The translations under genes were made by a program, and so were the position numbers. The notes under the pieces are model-generated. The model was not told where the DNA came from. It was given only the letters and a program-made list of their open reading frames with translations, and searched no databases. DNA of 64,000 bases from Arsenophonus sp031446165 (GTDB lineage Bacteria > Pseudomonadota > Gammaproteobacteria > Enterobacterales > Enterobacteriaceae). Below, in pieces: positions 40,635 through 50,009 of the stretch. Each line of letters opens with the position of its first letter. The stretch's first letter is position 1. Location of the stretch: positions 62,001 through 126,000 of the forward strand of contig CP132905.1 in NCBI GenBank assembly GCA_031446165.1, written 5' to 3'.

Positions 40635-41210
40635 ATGACTGTTTATAGTATTAACGAATTTCGTCCTGGTTTGAAAATTATTGTAGAACAGGAACCTTGT
40701 GTGATTGTTGCAAGTGAATTTATTAAGCCCGGTAAAGGGCAAGTTTTTTCTCGTGTACGGATGAGAAAATTAATTTCTAATAAGTTATTAGAAAAAACAT
40801 TTAAGTCAACTGATTTTTTAAGGAGTGCTGATATTGTAGACTTAAATTTGATATATTTATATAATAACAAAAAATTTTGGTATTTTATGAATTATGATAA
40901 TTTTGAACAATTTTCTTTAGATCATATAGTTATTTCTGACAATAAAAAATGGTTAACTAATCAAGTAAACTGTGTTGTGACGTTATGGAATCAAAAACCT
41001 ATTGTTGTAACTGTACCTAATTTTGTTGCATTAGAAGTAATATATACTGATCCAGGATTAAAAGGTGATACATTATGTGGTGGAAGCAGTGGAGGAAAAG
41101 ATGCAACATTAATTACTGGAGTAAAAATTAAAGTTCCTTTGTTTATTAAAATTGGTGATATTATTAAAGTTGATACTCGGTTAGGTGAGTATGTTGCTCG
41201 CATAAAATAA
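40635..41210 (+). CDS. efp: Elongation factor P
   Basis: Relieves ribosome stalling at consecutive prolines. The 191 residues include the modified lysine K34 in EFIKPGKGQVF, the target of EpmA/EpmB, and the domain III ending KVDTRLGEYVARIK. Compared with E. coli (188) there is a three-residue insertion in the DTAGTGG loop, reading DTLCGGSSGG here (about 41072-41101). Presence of EpmB next door indicates the beta-lysyl modification is still used. Confidence 0.95.
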   Translation: MTVYSINEFRPGLKIIVEQEPCVIVASEFIKPGKGQVFSRVRMRKLISNKLLEKTFKSTDFLRSADIVDLNLIYLYNNKKFWYFMNYDNFEQFSLDHIVISDNKKWLTNQVNCVVTLWNQKPIVVTVPNFVALEVIYTDPGLKGDTLCGGSSGGKDATLITGVKIKVPLFIKIGDIIKVDTRLGEYVARIK

Positions 41211-41770
41211 TATTTCTTGAATATAAAATTTCTTAAATTTATTTAAGTATAGATTTATTATTTTATGCAATTTTAAATTTTTTTTATGTGTATTAATAAT
41301 GTTTATGTCTATTTTTTTATTTTTTTTATTTTAATTTTTTTTTGATTTCTTCTTGAAGAGATTGTTTTTATTTTATTGTAAAATAAACGAATCATCAATT
41401 TTTTTTATATTTTTTCTCTACAATAGTAATTATATTATCAGTATTCATTATGCTATAAATATTTTATAAAATATATTTTTTAATGATTTTTTTTTAAAAA
41501 CTGTCTAATTTTGAATTAGAATATCAGGAGTGTTGATATTTTATATACTCTCATATTTTTTATTAATGATAATTTTTTTTAATTTTAAAAAAATAGATTA
41601 TATAATTTTTATATAAAAACTGTTTAAAAACTTTTTAGTTATAAGATATTGATTTTTAAAAAACATATTAAATATTTTATTAAATCAATACTATGATTAT
41701 TATTATACAAATAAAACTTGTGTTTTGTATTCTAATCATTAAAATAATATATTAGTTTTTTAATTTCAAA
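41211..41770. other. Spacer between efp and tRNA-Leu
   Basis: 560 bases of AT-rich sequence without a recognised gene; presumably holds the tRNA-Leu promoter near its end, but no clear -35/-10 pair can be singled out. Confidence 0.5.
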
Positions 41771-41852
41771 GCCGAAGTGGCGAAATTGGTAAACGCAGTT
41801 GATTCAAAATCAACCGCCTTATGGTTTGTCGGTTCGATCCCGGCCTTCGGCA
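41771..41852 (+). tRNA. leuX: tRNA-Leu (CAA)
   Basis: Class II tRNA with acceptor gccgaag / cttcggc, anticodon loop TTCAAAA with CAA at 41805-41807, a long variable arm and T arm GGTTCGATCCC. It closely matches E. coli tRNA-Leu(CAA). The discriminator A at 41852 is followed by TAA, so CCA is not encoded and must be added by a CCA-adding enzyme. Confidence 0.96.
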
Positions 41853-41872
41853 TAAAAATATATTATATATAT

Positions 41873-43204
41873 TTAAGTGTTTTTTTGCCAATGTTTGGAT
41901 TGCCATCGCCAAGTATTTAGTAAACCACGAATCCACTCATCACATAAAAAACCAAGCCAGATACCTAGTAACTCCATTCCCATTTTTAATCCTAATAAAT
42001 AGCTCATTGGAATTGCTATTCCAAACATGGAAAATAAAGCAATAAAAAATGGAAATTTAGCATCTCCAGCAGCACGCAAAGAATTTACCATGACAATGTT
42101 TACTGTTCTCCCTGGTTCTAAAAAAACAGATAATAAAAAAAGCGGAAGTAATAATTTCATTATTTGATAATCTTGAGTAACCATATTCAATATAGATATA
42201 CGAAATAGCCAAAAAACAAAAACAATGCACACTGTAATAAAAAATCCCCATTTTAAACTTTTAAATGCTCTTTTGTATGCATCTTTAAAACGTTTGGATC
42301 CAATTAAATGTCCAATGATGATTTCATTACCAATGCTAATAGAGATTCCAAATAACATAATAAATAATGACAATTGAAAATAAATAGTTTGTGCTGCAAG
42401 AAATATTTCTCCCATTATCCCAATAAAAGCAGATGCAATGATATAATGTAGAATCCATACTAAATTTTCACCTGCAGAAGGAATGCCAATATGTAATATT
42501 TTATTAACTATTTTTTTTGACCAACTAAATAGTAAATTTGGAGAAAATTTAATGTTTAATTTACTGAACAGTAGAAAAAAAAGCAATATAGTAGCTGTTA
42601 TACGACCAATAGTAGTGGAATATGCAACTCCAATTAATCCATATTTTGGTAAATCAAAAAAACCATATAAAACAATTATATTTCCTATAATGGTCATAAT
42701 ATTAGCAATAAATGTTGCCCACATAGCAGGTTCTGATTTTCCATAAACACGTAAGCAAGCGGCTAATATAATTGATATTGCTTCTGGAATCAAACATAAA
42801 CCTAGTATATGTAAGTAAGCATAACCATCATCTAGTAAATGAATGGGTGTATTCATTATAGCAAGTATCTTGTAACCGAGACACAAAATAATTACAGCAC
42901 CTAACAATCCTAATAGAAAATTAAAAGCAATAGCAATATGAATTGCTTGGGTTGCTTTTTCTGTTTTGGTTGCACCTAAATATTGAGCAATAACAACACT
43001 GCATCCTATGCTAATAAAATTAAATATAGTTATGAAAAGATCAAAAACTTGGTTGCCTACACCCATTGCAGCTAAATATGATGTAGAAACATGACTTACC
43101 ATGTAAGTATTGATAAGTAAAGTAGAAAAATGTAATAGAACATCGATAAAGATGGGCCAACTTAGTGAATACAGTGAACGTTTGGTAACATCAAATGAAT
43201 GCAT
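41873..43204 (-). CDS. MATE family multidrug/toxin efflux protein
   Basis: Inner-membrane antiporter with about twelve hydrophobic segments over 443 residues, in two MatE halves (first around 15-175, second around 235-395). It shows family features such as GVGNQVFDLF in the first half and the EPGRTVNIVMVNSLRAAGDAKFP region in the second. The closest familiar E. coli relatives are the YeeO-type MATE proteins, but orthology is not certain, so no symbol is given. Convergent with the tRNA-Leu gene, 20 bases apart. Substrate unknown. Confidence 0.88.
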   Translation of the reverse strand: MHSFDVTKRSLYSLSWPIFIDVLLHFSTLLINTYMVSHVSTSYLAAMGVGNQVFDLFITIFNFISIGCSVVIAQYLGATKTEKATQAIHIAIAFNFLLGLLGAVIILCLGYKILAIMNTPIHLLDDGYAYLHILGLCLIPEAISIILAACLRVYGKSEPAMWATFIANIMTIIGNIIVLYGFFDLPKYGLIGVAYSTTIGRITATILLFFLLFSKLNIKFSPNLLFSWSKKIVNKILHIGIPSAGENLVWILHYIIASAFIGIMGEIFLAAQTIYFQLSLFIMLFGISISIGNEIIIGHLIGSKRFKDAYKRAFKSLKWGFFITVCIVFVFWLFRISILNMVTQDYQIMKLLLPLFLLSVFLEPGRTVNIVMVNSLRAAGDAKFPFFIALFSMFGIAIPMSYLLGLKMGMELLGIWLGFLCDEWIRGLLNTWRWQSKHWQKNT

Positions 43205-44453
43205 TATGCACCTTTTTTTTTAAAATAAGCAGGGTTTTTTCTAAATACATAAGGATAAAATTAAATATTTTATACATTTTCTTTTTATATTATAATTTAT
43301 TATCATTTATTTTTTTTGATATATATTGAAAATTATTTTTTTATAAATATATATGTTATATATTTAAATAATGTCATTAAAAATAATAAATGACATCACA
43401 GTAAATAAAATTAGATATTTTTTTAAATATTGATTAATAATTTTTATATTTTCTTTATTGCATATAAATATTTTATTTTTTTTCAAGCTTTATAATGTTT
43501 TTTTTATTAAAAATCATTTTAATAATACAATTAAAAATATTTATGTTTATGTGTAAAAAAACAATAGTAATTTTTTATTGTATCATTATTTTATGTATAA
43601 AAATTGTTTTTTCTATAAAAAAAAAACAAAAAAATATTAAATATATTTATCTTTTTTGATTTATTATTTATAATTTTATTTATAGTTTTACAATTTTTTA
43701 TTGATCTATATGCTCATAAAAAAATAAAAAAATATTTAGTATAATAATTTTATATTTATTTTTTTAAATTTATTTTTAATATAAAAATTTAATATAAATT
43801 ATTAATAGTTTTATAAATATTATTTCCAAGATGATGGAATTAAGTATTTTATTTTTTTAAAGTTATTCTATTTAAATAGTAAAAAATTAAAATAATATGT
43901 TTTTTAAAATATTATATTATAAATATAATTTAGATTCATATCTAACATATTATTTTTTTTGTTAAGTTTATGTATTAATATTTATGTACAAATAATAAAT
44001 ATTAGTATTTTTAAACTTAGAGATATATAAATATATTTTTTATGTTTAATTAATTTTTTAAAATATATAAATAAACATTATATATATTTATATAAAATAA
44101 ATAAAAAATAAAGCAATTGAGGTTTTAATGACACTCTGAAAAAGTTATATTTAAAAATAGTGTAAATAATAAAAAAATAGATTTGATGCTTGTATATGAA
44201 AAAGTATAAAATATGTTTTAAAAGTTAAATGAAATATTAAAAAAAGAATTTAGGTTTCATTGTAAAATTTTTATAATAAATCATTTTTTTTAAAAAATAC
44301 TTCAAAAAAATATTTTAATTTTAGAGTTAAAAATCAAATTTTTAGTCATTATTTTTTTTTATATTTTTATTTTATAGTAAAATAATTATTTTGACTATTT
44401 TTTAGTAGCAGAATTCAGTTATGGGTTGATTTAATCAAATAGAGATATAATTT
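43205..44453. other. Spacer upstream of the nucleoside transporter
   Basis: 1.25 kb of AT-rich sequence with no recognised gene, remnant or RNA on either strand. Confidence 0.6.
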
Positions 44454-45749
44454 ATGCAATGTATCATGAGTATGATAGGAATGATAATATTAATTTTCAT
44501 TGCTATTATTTTTTCTAGTAATCGTCGATATATAAAATTACGTACTGTATTAGGTGCCTTTTTAATTCAAATAATCATCGGAGCGTTTGTTCTTTATATT
44601 CCATCTGGTCGTAATATTTTAGCAACATTATCTGATATAGTGTACAATGTAATTGCTTATGGCCAAATTGGCATAGATTTTATTTTTGGTGCTTTAGTTT
44701 CTGATAAAATGTTAGAGTTGTTTGGGAGCAGTGGTTTCATTTTTTCTTTACGCGTTTTACCTATTATTGTTTTCTTTTCTTCATTAATATCTGTCTGTTA
44801 TTATCTTGGTATAATACAAATTTTTATTAAAATTATAGGCGGTTTTTTTCAATGGGTGTTAGGACTCTCGCGCACTGAGTCTTTATCTGCAACGGCTAAT
44901 ATTTTTGTTGGACATACTGAAGCTCCTTTAGTGATTAAACCTTATATTAGTACTATGACAAATTCAGAATTATTTGCTGTTATGTGTGGTGGATTGTCTT
45001 CGGTTGCTGGTTCTGTATTAGCAGGTTATTCCCAAATGGGGATTCCAATGGAATATCTTATCGCAGCTTCCTTTATGGCGGCTCCAGGAGGGATATTGTT
45101 TGCTAAATTGATGGTGCCTGAAACAGAAAAAATTTATAATAAAGTTGATATGAGTGATGTAAGAAAAAATGAAGGAGACAGTCCTGTTAATATTATTGAT
45201 GCTGCCGCATCTGGTGCTTCTACTGGAATTCAACTTGCGTTAAATGTTGGTGGTATGTTGCTAGCATTTGTTGCATTAATTGCTTTACTAAACGGTATTT
45301 TAAGTATCATTGGTCATTGGATGCATATAAGTAATTTTTCACTGGAATTAATTTTAGGATATATTTTTTCACCTATTGCCTATCTTATTGGGATCCCATG
45401 GAATGAAGCAAAAATTGTCGGTTCATTTATTGGGCAAAAGTTAGTTATGAATGAATTTATTGCTTATATGAATTTTAGTGAATACTTAAAACCTGATAAT
45501 GATCTTATTGCTACAGGTAAACAAGTGCTTTCTCAAAATACAAAAGCAATCATATCCTTTGCTTTATGTGGTTTTGCTAATTTTTCATCAGTTGCAATAT
45601 TATTAGGTTGTTTGGGAGGTATTGCTCCAAATCGTCGTAAGGATGTTGCACGATTAAGTTTAAAAACAGTATTAGCCAGTTCTTTATCAAACTTAATGAG
45701 TGCTACAATTGCTGGCTTTTTTTTGTCATTAGGTGCTACAATAATCTGA
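44454..45749 (+). CDS. nupX: Concentrative nucleoside transporter (CNT, NupX/vcCNT type)
   Basis: Cation-coupled importer of nucleosides across the inner membrane. The 431 residues follow the Vibrio vcCNT/NupX branch rather than E. coli NupC, and are often labelled nupC. Numbering is colinear with vcCNT: the hairpin motif is G153-H154-T155-E156, where the family has G-Q-T-E and Q154 contacts the nucleobase. The ribose-contact regions PWNEAKIVG and CGFANFSSVAIL are conserved. It is followed by the deoB remnant and deoD. All eight-plus membrane segments are intact, so the gene appears functional with an altered base site. Confidence 0.93.
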   Translation: MQCIMSMIGMIILIFIAIIFSSNRRYIKLRTVLGAFLIQIIIGAFVLYIPSGRNILATLSDIVYNVIAYGQIGIDFIFGALVSDKMLELFGSSGFIFSLRVLPIIVFFSSLISVCYYLGIIQIFIKIIGGFFQWVLGLSRTESLSATANIFVGHTEAPLVIKPYISTMTNSELFAVMCGGLSSVAGSVLAGYSQMGIPMEYLIAASFMAAPGGILFAKLMVPETEKIYNKVDMSDVRKNEGDSPVNIIDAAASGASTGIQLALNVGGMLLAFVALIALLNGILSIIGHWMHISNFSLELILGYIFSPIAYLIGIPWNEAKIVGSFIGQKLVMNEFIAYMNFSEYLKPDNDLIATGKQVLSQNTKAIISFALCGFANFSSVAILLGCLGGIAPNRRKDVARLSLKTVLASSLSNLMSATIAGFFLSLGATII

Positions 45750-46223
45750 TTTTTTATACATAATTTTTTCGTATAATATAAAATTATTTTTTAAAAAATA
45801 ATTTTAAAAGATAATAGTCAAAATATAATTTCAATCAAAAATATAAAAATTTAATCAATTGTGTTTTAATATCATAATAGATAATTGGCATTTTTTTTAT
45901 ATCTTGCAATTGTGAAATACATATTTTTTTTATCATAAATTTTCATTTGTTATTCTCATTTATTTTAATTCTATGTGAATATATAAATTCTTTATTTTAG
46001 TTATTGGTATTTATCTATAGTTTGATAATATTTTGATATGCAATACACTTTTAAAAATAATTTTTAAAGATGATAAATAAAATATAGTTTTGAAAAAGAT
46101 ATGTTTTAATAAAGTAATTTAGAGAATTATATTGTTATATTAATTTTTAATGCAAATGATTTATTATGTATTTTTTAATATAATAAGTATTTCATTAAAA
46201 TCTGTAGTGTTATTGGTAAAATT
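45750..46223. other. Spacer between CNT gene and deoB remnant
   Basis: 474 bases; deoC and deoA commonly lie here in related operons but no trace was recognised. A perfect A/T-only palindrome occupies 45780-45805. Confidence 0.55.
45780..45805. other. 26-bp A/T-only perfect palindrome
   Basis: aaaattatttttt (45780-45792) is exactly complementary to aaaaaataatttt (45793-45805), 30 bases after the CNT gene. It may be a weak bidirectional terminator; with no G or C the hairpin would be unstable and such palindromes arise easily at this base composition. Confidence 0.3.
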
Positions 46224-47432
46224 ATGAAACTTACATTTATGATTATATTAGATGGGTATAAAAGGAGTTCATGATTCTTATAAATTAGGTGATATAATAG
46301 GTGCCAATACTTTAGTGAATATAGCTAAAGCGTGTGCAAAAGGAATAGCAGATAATGGCAGGAAAGGTAAATTATATTTATCAAATTTATTGCGTTAGGG
46401 GTGTAAGAAAGGTTACAGAAGAATCATCAAGTGTATTTCTAGTGAGATTAGAAAATTCGATTAATATTATTGATTTATATGCTTATGCTAATTGTTTATA
46501 GGTAAAGATACATTTTCAGGTCATTGGGGATTGGTAGGAGTTTTTATGTTTATTGACTGGGATATTTTAAAAAAAATAAAATAGCTTCTTCCAAGAGTTA
46601 TTAGATACATTGTATTCAAGTAGCCAATTTACCTGGTTACCTTCGTAATTGTCATGCTTCTTGTAAAATAATTTTAGATAAATTAGGTAAAATTTAAATG
46701 ACAACTAATAAATCTATTTCTTATATTTCTGAAGCTTCTGTTTTTCGAATATCATGTCATGAAGAAATTTTTAGTTTAAAAAATATTTATAAAATTCAAG
46801 AAACACTAAAAAAGTTTTAGATGATGGTGCTTATAATATTGCTCGTGTTATAGCGCGTCCTTTTACAGGAAAAAGTGGTTGTTTTTCAACGTACAGAAAA
46901 TCGTTTTGATTATTTTGTTTTACTTTCTATGGATACTGTTTTTAAAAGACTACATGAAAAAACAGCTAAAATTATTGGAATTAGAAAAATTTGAGATATT
47001 TGTGCCAATGTAGAGATCAATAAAAAAATAAAGGCAATGAGAATTAAAAGGGTATTTAATACTACTCTTCAGGAGATGAAGAAAGCAAAAAATTATACCA
47101 TAGTATTTACTAATTTTATTAATTTTTATTTTTTTATTGGATATTGACGTGATGTCGATGATTATAAAAGGGCATTGGAGTTATTTGATTATCGATTACC
47201 AGAAATATTACAATTGGCAAAAGAAAATAATGATATTTTAATTATTACAGCTTATTATTGGTCTGATACAACTTAGATAGGAACCGATCATACAAGAAAA
47301 AATATACCTATTCTGATTTATAAAAAAATCAAAAAATGCAGATTAGGTTATAGAAAAAACATTTGCTGATGTTGGACAAATAATTGCTCAATATTATAGC
47401 TTCCAATAAAATACGGGGAAGAATTGTTTTGA
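46224..47432 (+). pseudogene. deoB: deoB pseudogene (phosphopentomutase)
   Basis: Full-length dead phosphopentomutase between the CNT gene and deoD. From the ATG at 46224 (KLTFMIILDGY) the pieces align in order to DeoB: ADTLGHIAEACAKG-like ANTLVNIAKACAKG, then ADNGRKGKL followed by a TAG after SNLLR, the SYISEASVFRISCHEE segment, NIARVIARPF, the ELFDYRLPEIL segment, the catalytic region where TADHGCD reads TAYYWSD, IGTDHTRKNIPILIY, and the ending FADVGQIIAQYY...KYGEELF with stop at 47430-47432. Several frameshifts and stops. 1209 bases against about 1224 in E. coli. Confidence 0.95.
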
Positions 47433-47518
47433 ATATAAGATAAAAATATTATTATATATTTTTTAGTTGTATACAATTTTATAATTTATAAAAATATGAT
47501 AAAATAGGATATTTATTT

Positions 47519-48229
47519 ATGAGCACCCCACATATACATGCTTCAATAGGGGATTTTTCAGATATTGTTTTGATGTCAGGTGATCCTTTACGTGTGCAAT
47601 ATATTGCAGAAAAATTTTTGAGTAATGCTCATCAAGTAAATAATATTCGTGGTATGTTAGCCTTTACTGGGAATTATCAAGGTCGCATGATTTCTGTGAT
47701 GGGACATGGAATAGGAATACCTTCTTGTATATTATATGTACGAGAATTAGTTGTAGATTTTGGTGTTAAAGTAATATTGAGAACAGGATCTTGTGGTGCT
47801 ATTGCTAGTGATATAAAATTAAGAGATATTATTATTGGTATGGGAGCATGCACTGATTCTAAAGTAAACCGTTTAAAGTTTAATGATAATGATTTTGCTG
47901 CTATTGCAGATTACGATATGATTTATAACGCGGTTACTATTGCTAAGAAAAAAAATATAAATATTCGTGTAGGGAATATTTTTTCTACTGATCTTTTTTA
48001 TCCAACTGGAATGGATTTTTTTTATAAAATAAAACAATATGGTATATTAGGAGTGGAAATGGAGGCTGCTGGTTTATATAGTACTACAGCAGAATACGGT
48101 ATAAAATCATTAACTATGTGTACTGTATCTGATAATATTTTTACTGGTGAAAAAATAACTGCAAAAGAACGAGAACATACATTTAATGATATGATTGAAA
48201 TTGCATTAGAATCATTGTTATTAATATGA
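47519..48229 (+). CDS. deoD: Purine nucleoside phosphorylase
   Basis: Reversibly cleaves purine (deoxy)nucleosides with phosphate to free base and (deoxy)ribose-1-phosphate. The 236 residues are near the E. coli length (239). TPHIHA with the phosphate-site His, GDPLR, the RTGSCG loop, VEMEAAGLY and the catalytic Asp of TVSDN with the downstream Arg (KEREHTF) are present. It survives although deoB just upstream is dead, so it is probably kept to release hypoxanthine for Hpt rather than to feed sugar into metabolism. Confidence 0.95.
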   Translation: MSTPHIHASIGDFSDIVLMSGDPLRVQYIAEKFLSNAHQVNNIRGMLAFTGNYQGRMISVMGHGIGIPSCILYVRELVVDFGVKVILRTGSCGAIASDIKLRDIIIGMGACTDSKVNRLKFNDNDFAAIADYDMIYNAVTIAKKKNINIRVGNIFSTDLFYPTGMDFFYKIKQYGILGVEMEAAGLYSTTAEYGIKSLTMCTVSDNIFTGEKITAKEREHTFNDMIEIALESLLLI

Positions 48230-48435
48230 TGTTTAAATTAATATTCAAGTATTTTTTTAAAATTTAATGTTTGAGATAATCAATAAAAATTGATATAGCA
48301 AATAGTTATATAATAAATTTAATTTTAAATCTAATTTTTTGATAATTTTTTTATACGTATTATTTAATACGCAATTATTTATTGTAAAAATTTTAGGAAT
48401 ATTTATTTATTAAAAATATTTATTAGGAAATAGTT

Positions 48436-49683
48436 ATGAAACAGTTTGATTATTTGAAAAAAACAATTAAACAAACTGGTTACTCTTTAGAGGTAATTTC
48501 TGCTATTTGTGATATTCCTAAAGATTATTTAAATAAATTAATTAACAGCAAAATTAAGAATCCTGATATAAAAAAAATAATTTCTTTACATCGTTTTTTA
48601 AATATTAAAAACCCATTTAAGTCTTCAAAAATTGGCATTATTTTTGGAAAGTTTTATCCATTGCATACTGGACATATTTATCTCATACAACGTGCATGCA
48701 GTCAACTTGATAAATTATATATCATATTATGCTATGATAAGAAGTTTGACAAAGCCATTTTTTCAGATAGTTCTATGTCACAACAACCTACAGTGAGTGA
48801 TAGACTACGTTGGTTATTACAAACTTTTAAATATCAAAAAAATATTTTTATTCATTCTTTTGATGAAAATGGTATAGAACCATACCCAAATGGATGGGAA
48901 TGTTGGAGTATGAAAATGAAAAAATTTTTGATAAAAAAAAATATTCAACCACATTTAATTTATTCTGGAGAAATGAAAGATGTTAAATATTATAAAAAAT
49001 ATTTTGGTATAGATGTAATATTAATTGATCCAGATCATACATTTATGAGTATTAGTGGCAGTCAAATTAGAAAAGATCCATTTCGTTATTGGGAGTATAT
49101 TCCAACAGAAGTAAAACCTTTTTTTGTGCGTAAAGTAGTGATTTTAGGTGGAGAATCTAGTGGTAAATCTACTTTAGTGAATAAATTAGCAAATATTTTT
49201 AATACAACTAGTGCATGGGAATATGGTCGTGATTATATTTTTTCTCATTTAGGTGGCGATGAGATGGCATTACAATATTCTGATTACGATAAAATTGCAT
49301 TAGGTCATGTAAAATATATTGATTTTGCAGTTAAATATGGTAATAAGGTTGTTTTTATTGATACTGATTTTATTACAACTCAAGCTTTTTGTCAGCAATA
49401 TGAAGGTAAGGCTCATCCGTTTGTACAGGCATTAATTGATGAATATCAGTTTGATTTAGTGATTTTATTGGAAAACAATACACCATGGGTTTCTGATGGA
49501 TTACGTAGTTTAGGTAGCGATAAGGAACGTATAAATTTTCAAAATTTATTAGTTAATTTATTACTTAAAAATCAAGTAGAATTTGTTGTGGTCAATTCTC
49601 CTGATTATGATGTTCGTTTTTTGCGTTGTATCGAGTTAGTACAAAATTTACTCATGATGGATAAGAAATCTTTTGTTAGTTGA
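48436..49683 (+). CDS. nadR: NadR: NAD regulator / NMN adenylyltransferase / ribosylnicotinamide kinase
   Basis: Three-domain protein: an N-terminal helix-turn-helix (about 1-60) that represses NAD genes in E. coli, an NMN adenylyltransferase with GKFYPLHTGH at residues 71-80 and ISGSQIR, and a ribosylnicotinamide kinase with Walker A GGESSGKST and the LEYGRDY-like AWEYGRDY segment. The length of 415 residues is close to E. coli (410), and all domains look intact. It follows deoD by about 200 bases. It implies salvage of nicotinamide riboside, whose importer PnuC is not in this window. Confidence 0.96.
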   Translation: MKQFDYLKKTIKQTGYSLEVISAICDIPKDYLNKLINSKIKNPDIKKIISLHRFLNIKNPFKSSKIGIIFGKFYPLHTGHIYLIQRACSQLDKLYIILCYDKKFDKAIFSDSSMSQQPTVSDRLRWLLQTFKYQKNIFIHSFDENGIEPYPNGWECWSMKMKKFLIKKNIQPHLIYSGEMKDVKYYKKYFGIDVILIDPDHTFMSISGSQIRKDPFRYWEYIPTEVKPFFVRKVVILGGESSGKSTLVNKLANIFNTTSAWEYGRDYIFSHLGGDEMALQYSDYDKIALGHVKYIDFAVKYGNKVVFIDTDFITTQAFCQQYEGKAHPFVQALIDEYQFDLVILLENNTPWVSDGLRSLGSDKERINFQNLLVNLLLKNQVEFVVVNSPDYDVRFLRCIELVQNLLMMDKKSFVS

Positions 49684-50004
49684 TAAATTTTTATTTTTTA
49701 TTTTATACTTTTATTTGTTTTAATAAATCTTAGTTTTTTAAAAAATTGTTAATTTTATAAAATAAAATCATCATAAACAATTAAATATTCAACGATAAAT
49801 ATTTGAATATTTTAATTTCAAATAAAATTATTTTATTCTTTTAAATATAACAAGCATAAAAAATATATAAAAAGATTAATCATGAAAATATACACATATT
49901 TTTAATAAATTATTTTATTTTTTATGAAATAATAATACTGTTATTATGAAATAATAATACTATTATATAGTCAGTTATGATCTTCATGTAGTCAGTTATG
50001 ATCT
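49684..50004. other. Convergent spacer nadR/ydiK with slippage repeats
   Basis: AT-rich spacer; its right end carries two neighbouring tandem duplications listed separately. No gene or clear terminator was seen. Confidence 0.5.
49922..49965. repeat. Tandem duplication, two 22-bp units
   Basis: Unit at 49922-49943 beginning ttatgaaataataatact is repeated at 49944-49965 with one mismatch. Confidence 0.9.
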
Positions 50005-50009
50005 TCATG
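49968..50009. repeat. Perfect tandem duplication, two 21-bp units, over the ydiK stop
   Basis: The 21-base unit starting tagtcagttatgatcttcat at 49968-49988 is repeated exactly at 49989-50009. The second copy contains the ydiK stop codon (50005-50007, minus strand), so the 3' end of ydiK has been duplicated. Confidence 0.95.

Noticed and set aside
49922..50009. CRISPR-like repeat array
   Set aside because: Two different units, each present twice in direct tandem without spacers; slippage duplications instead.
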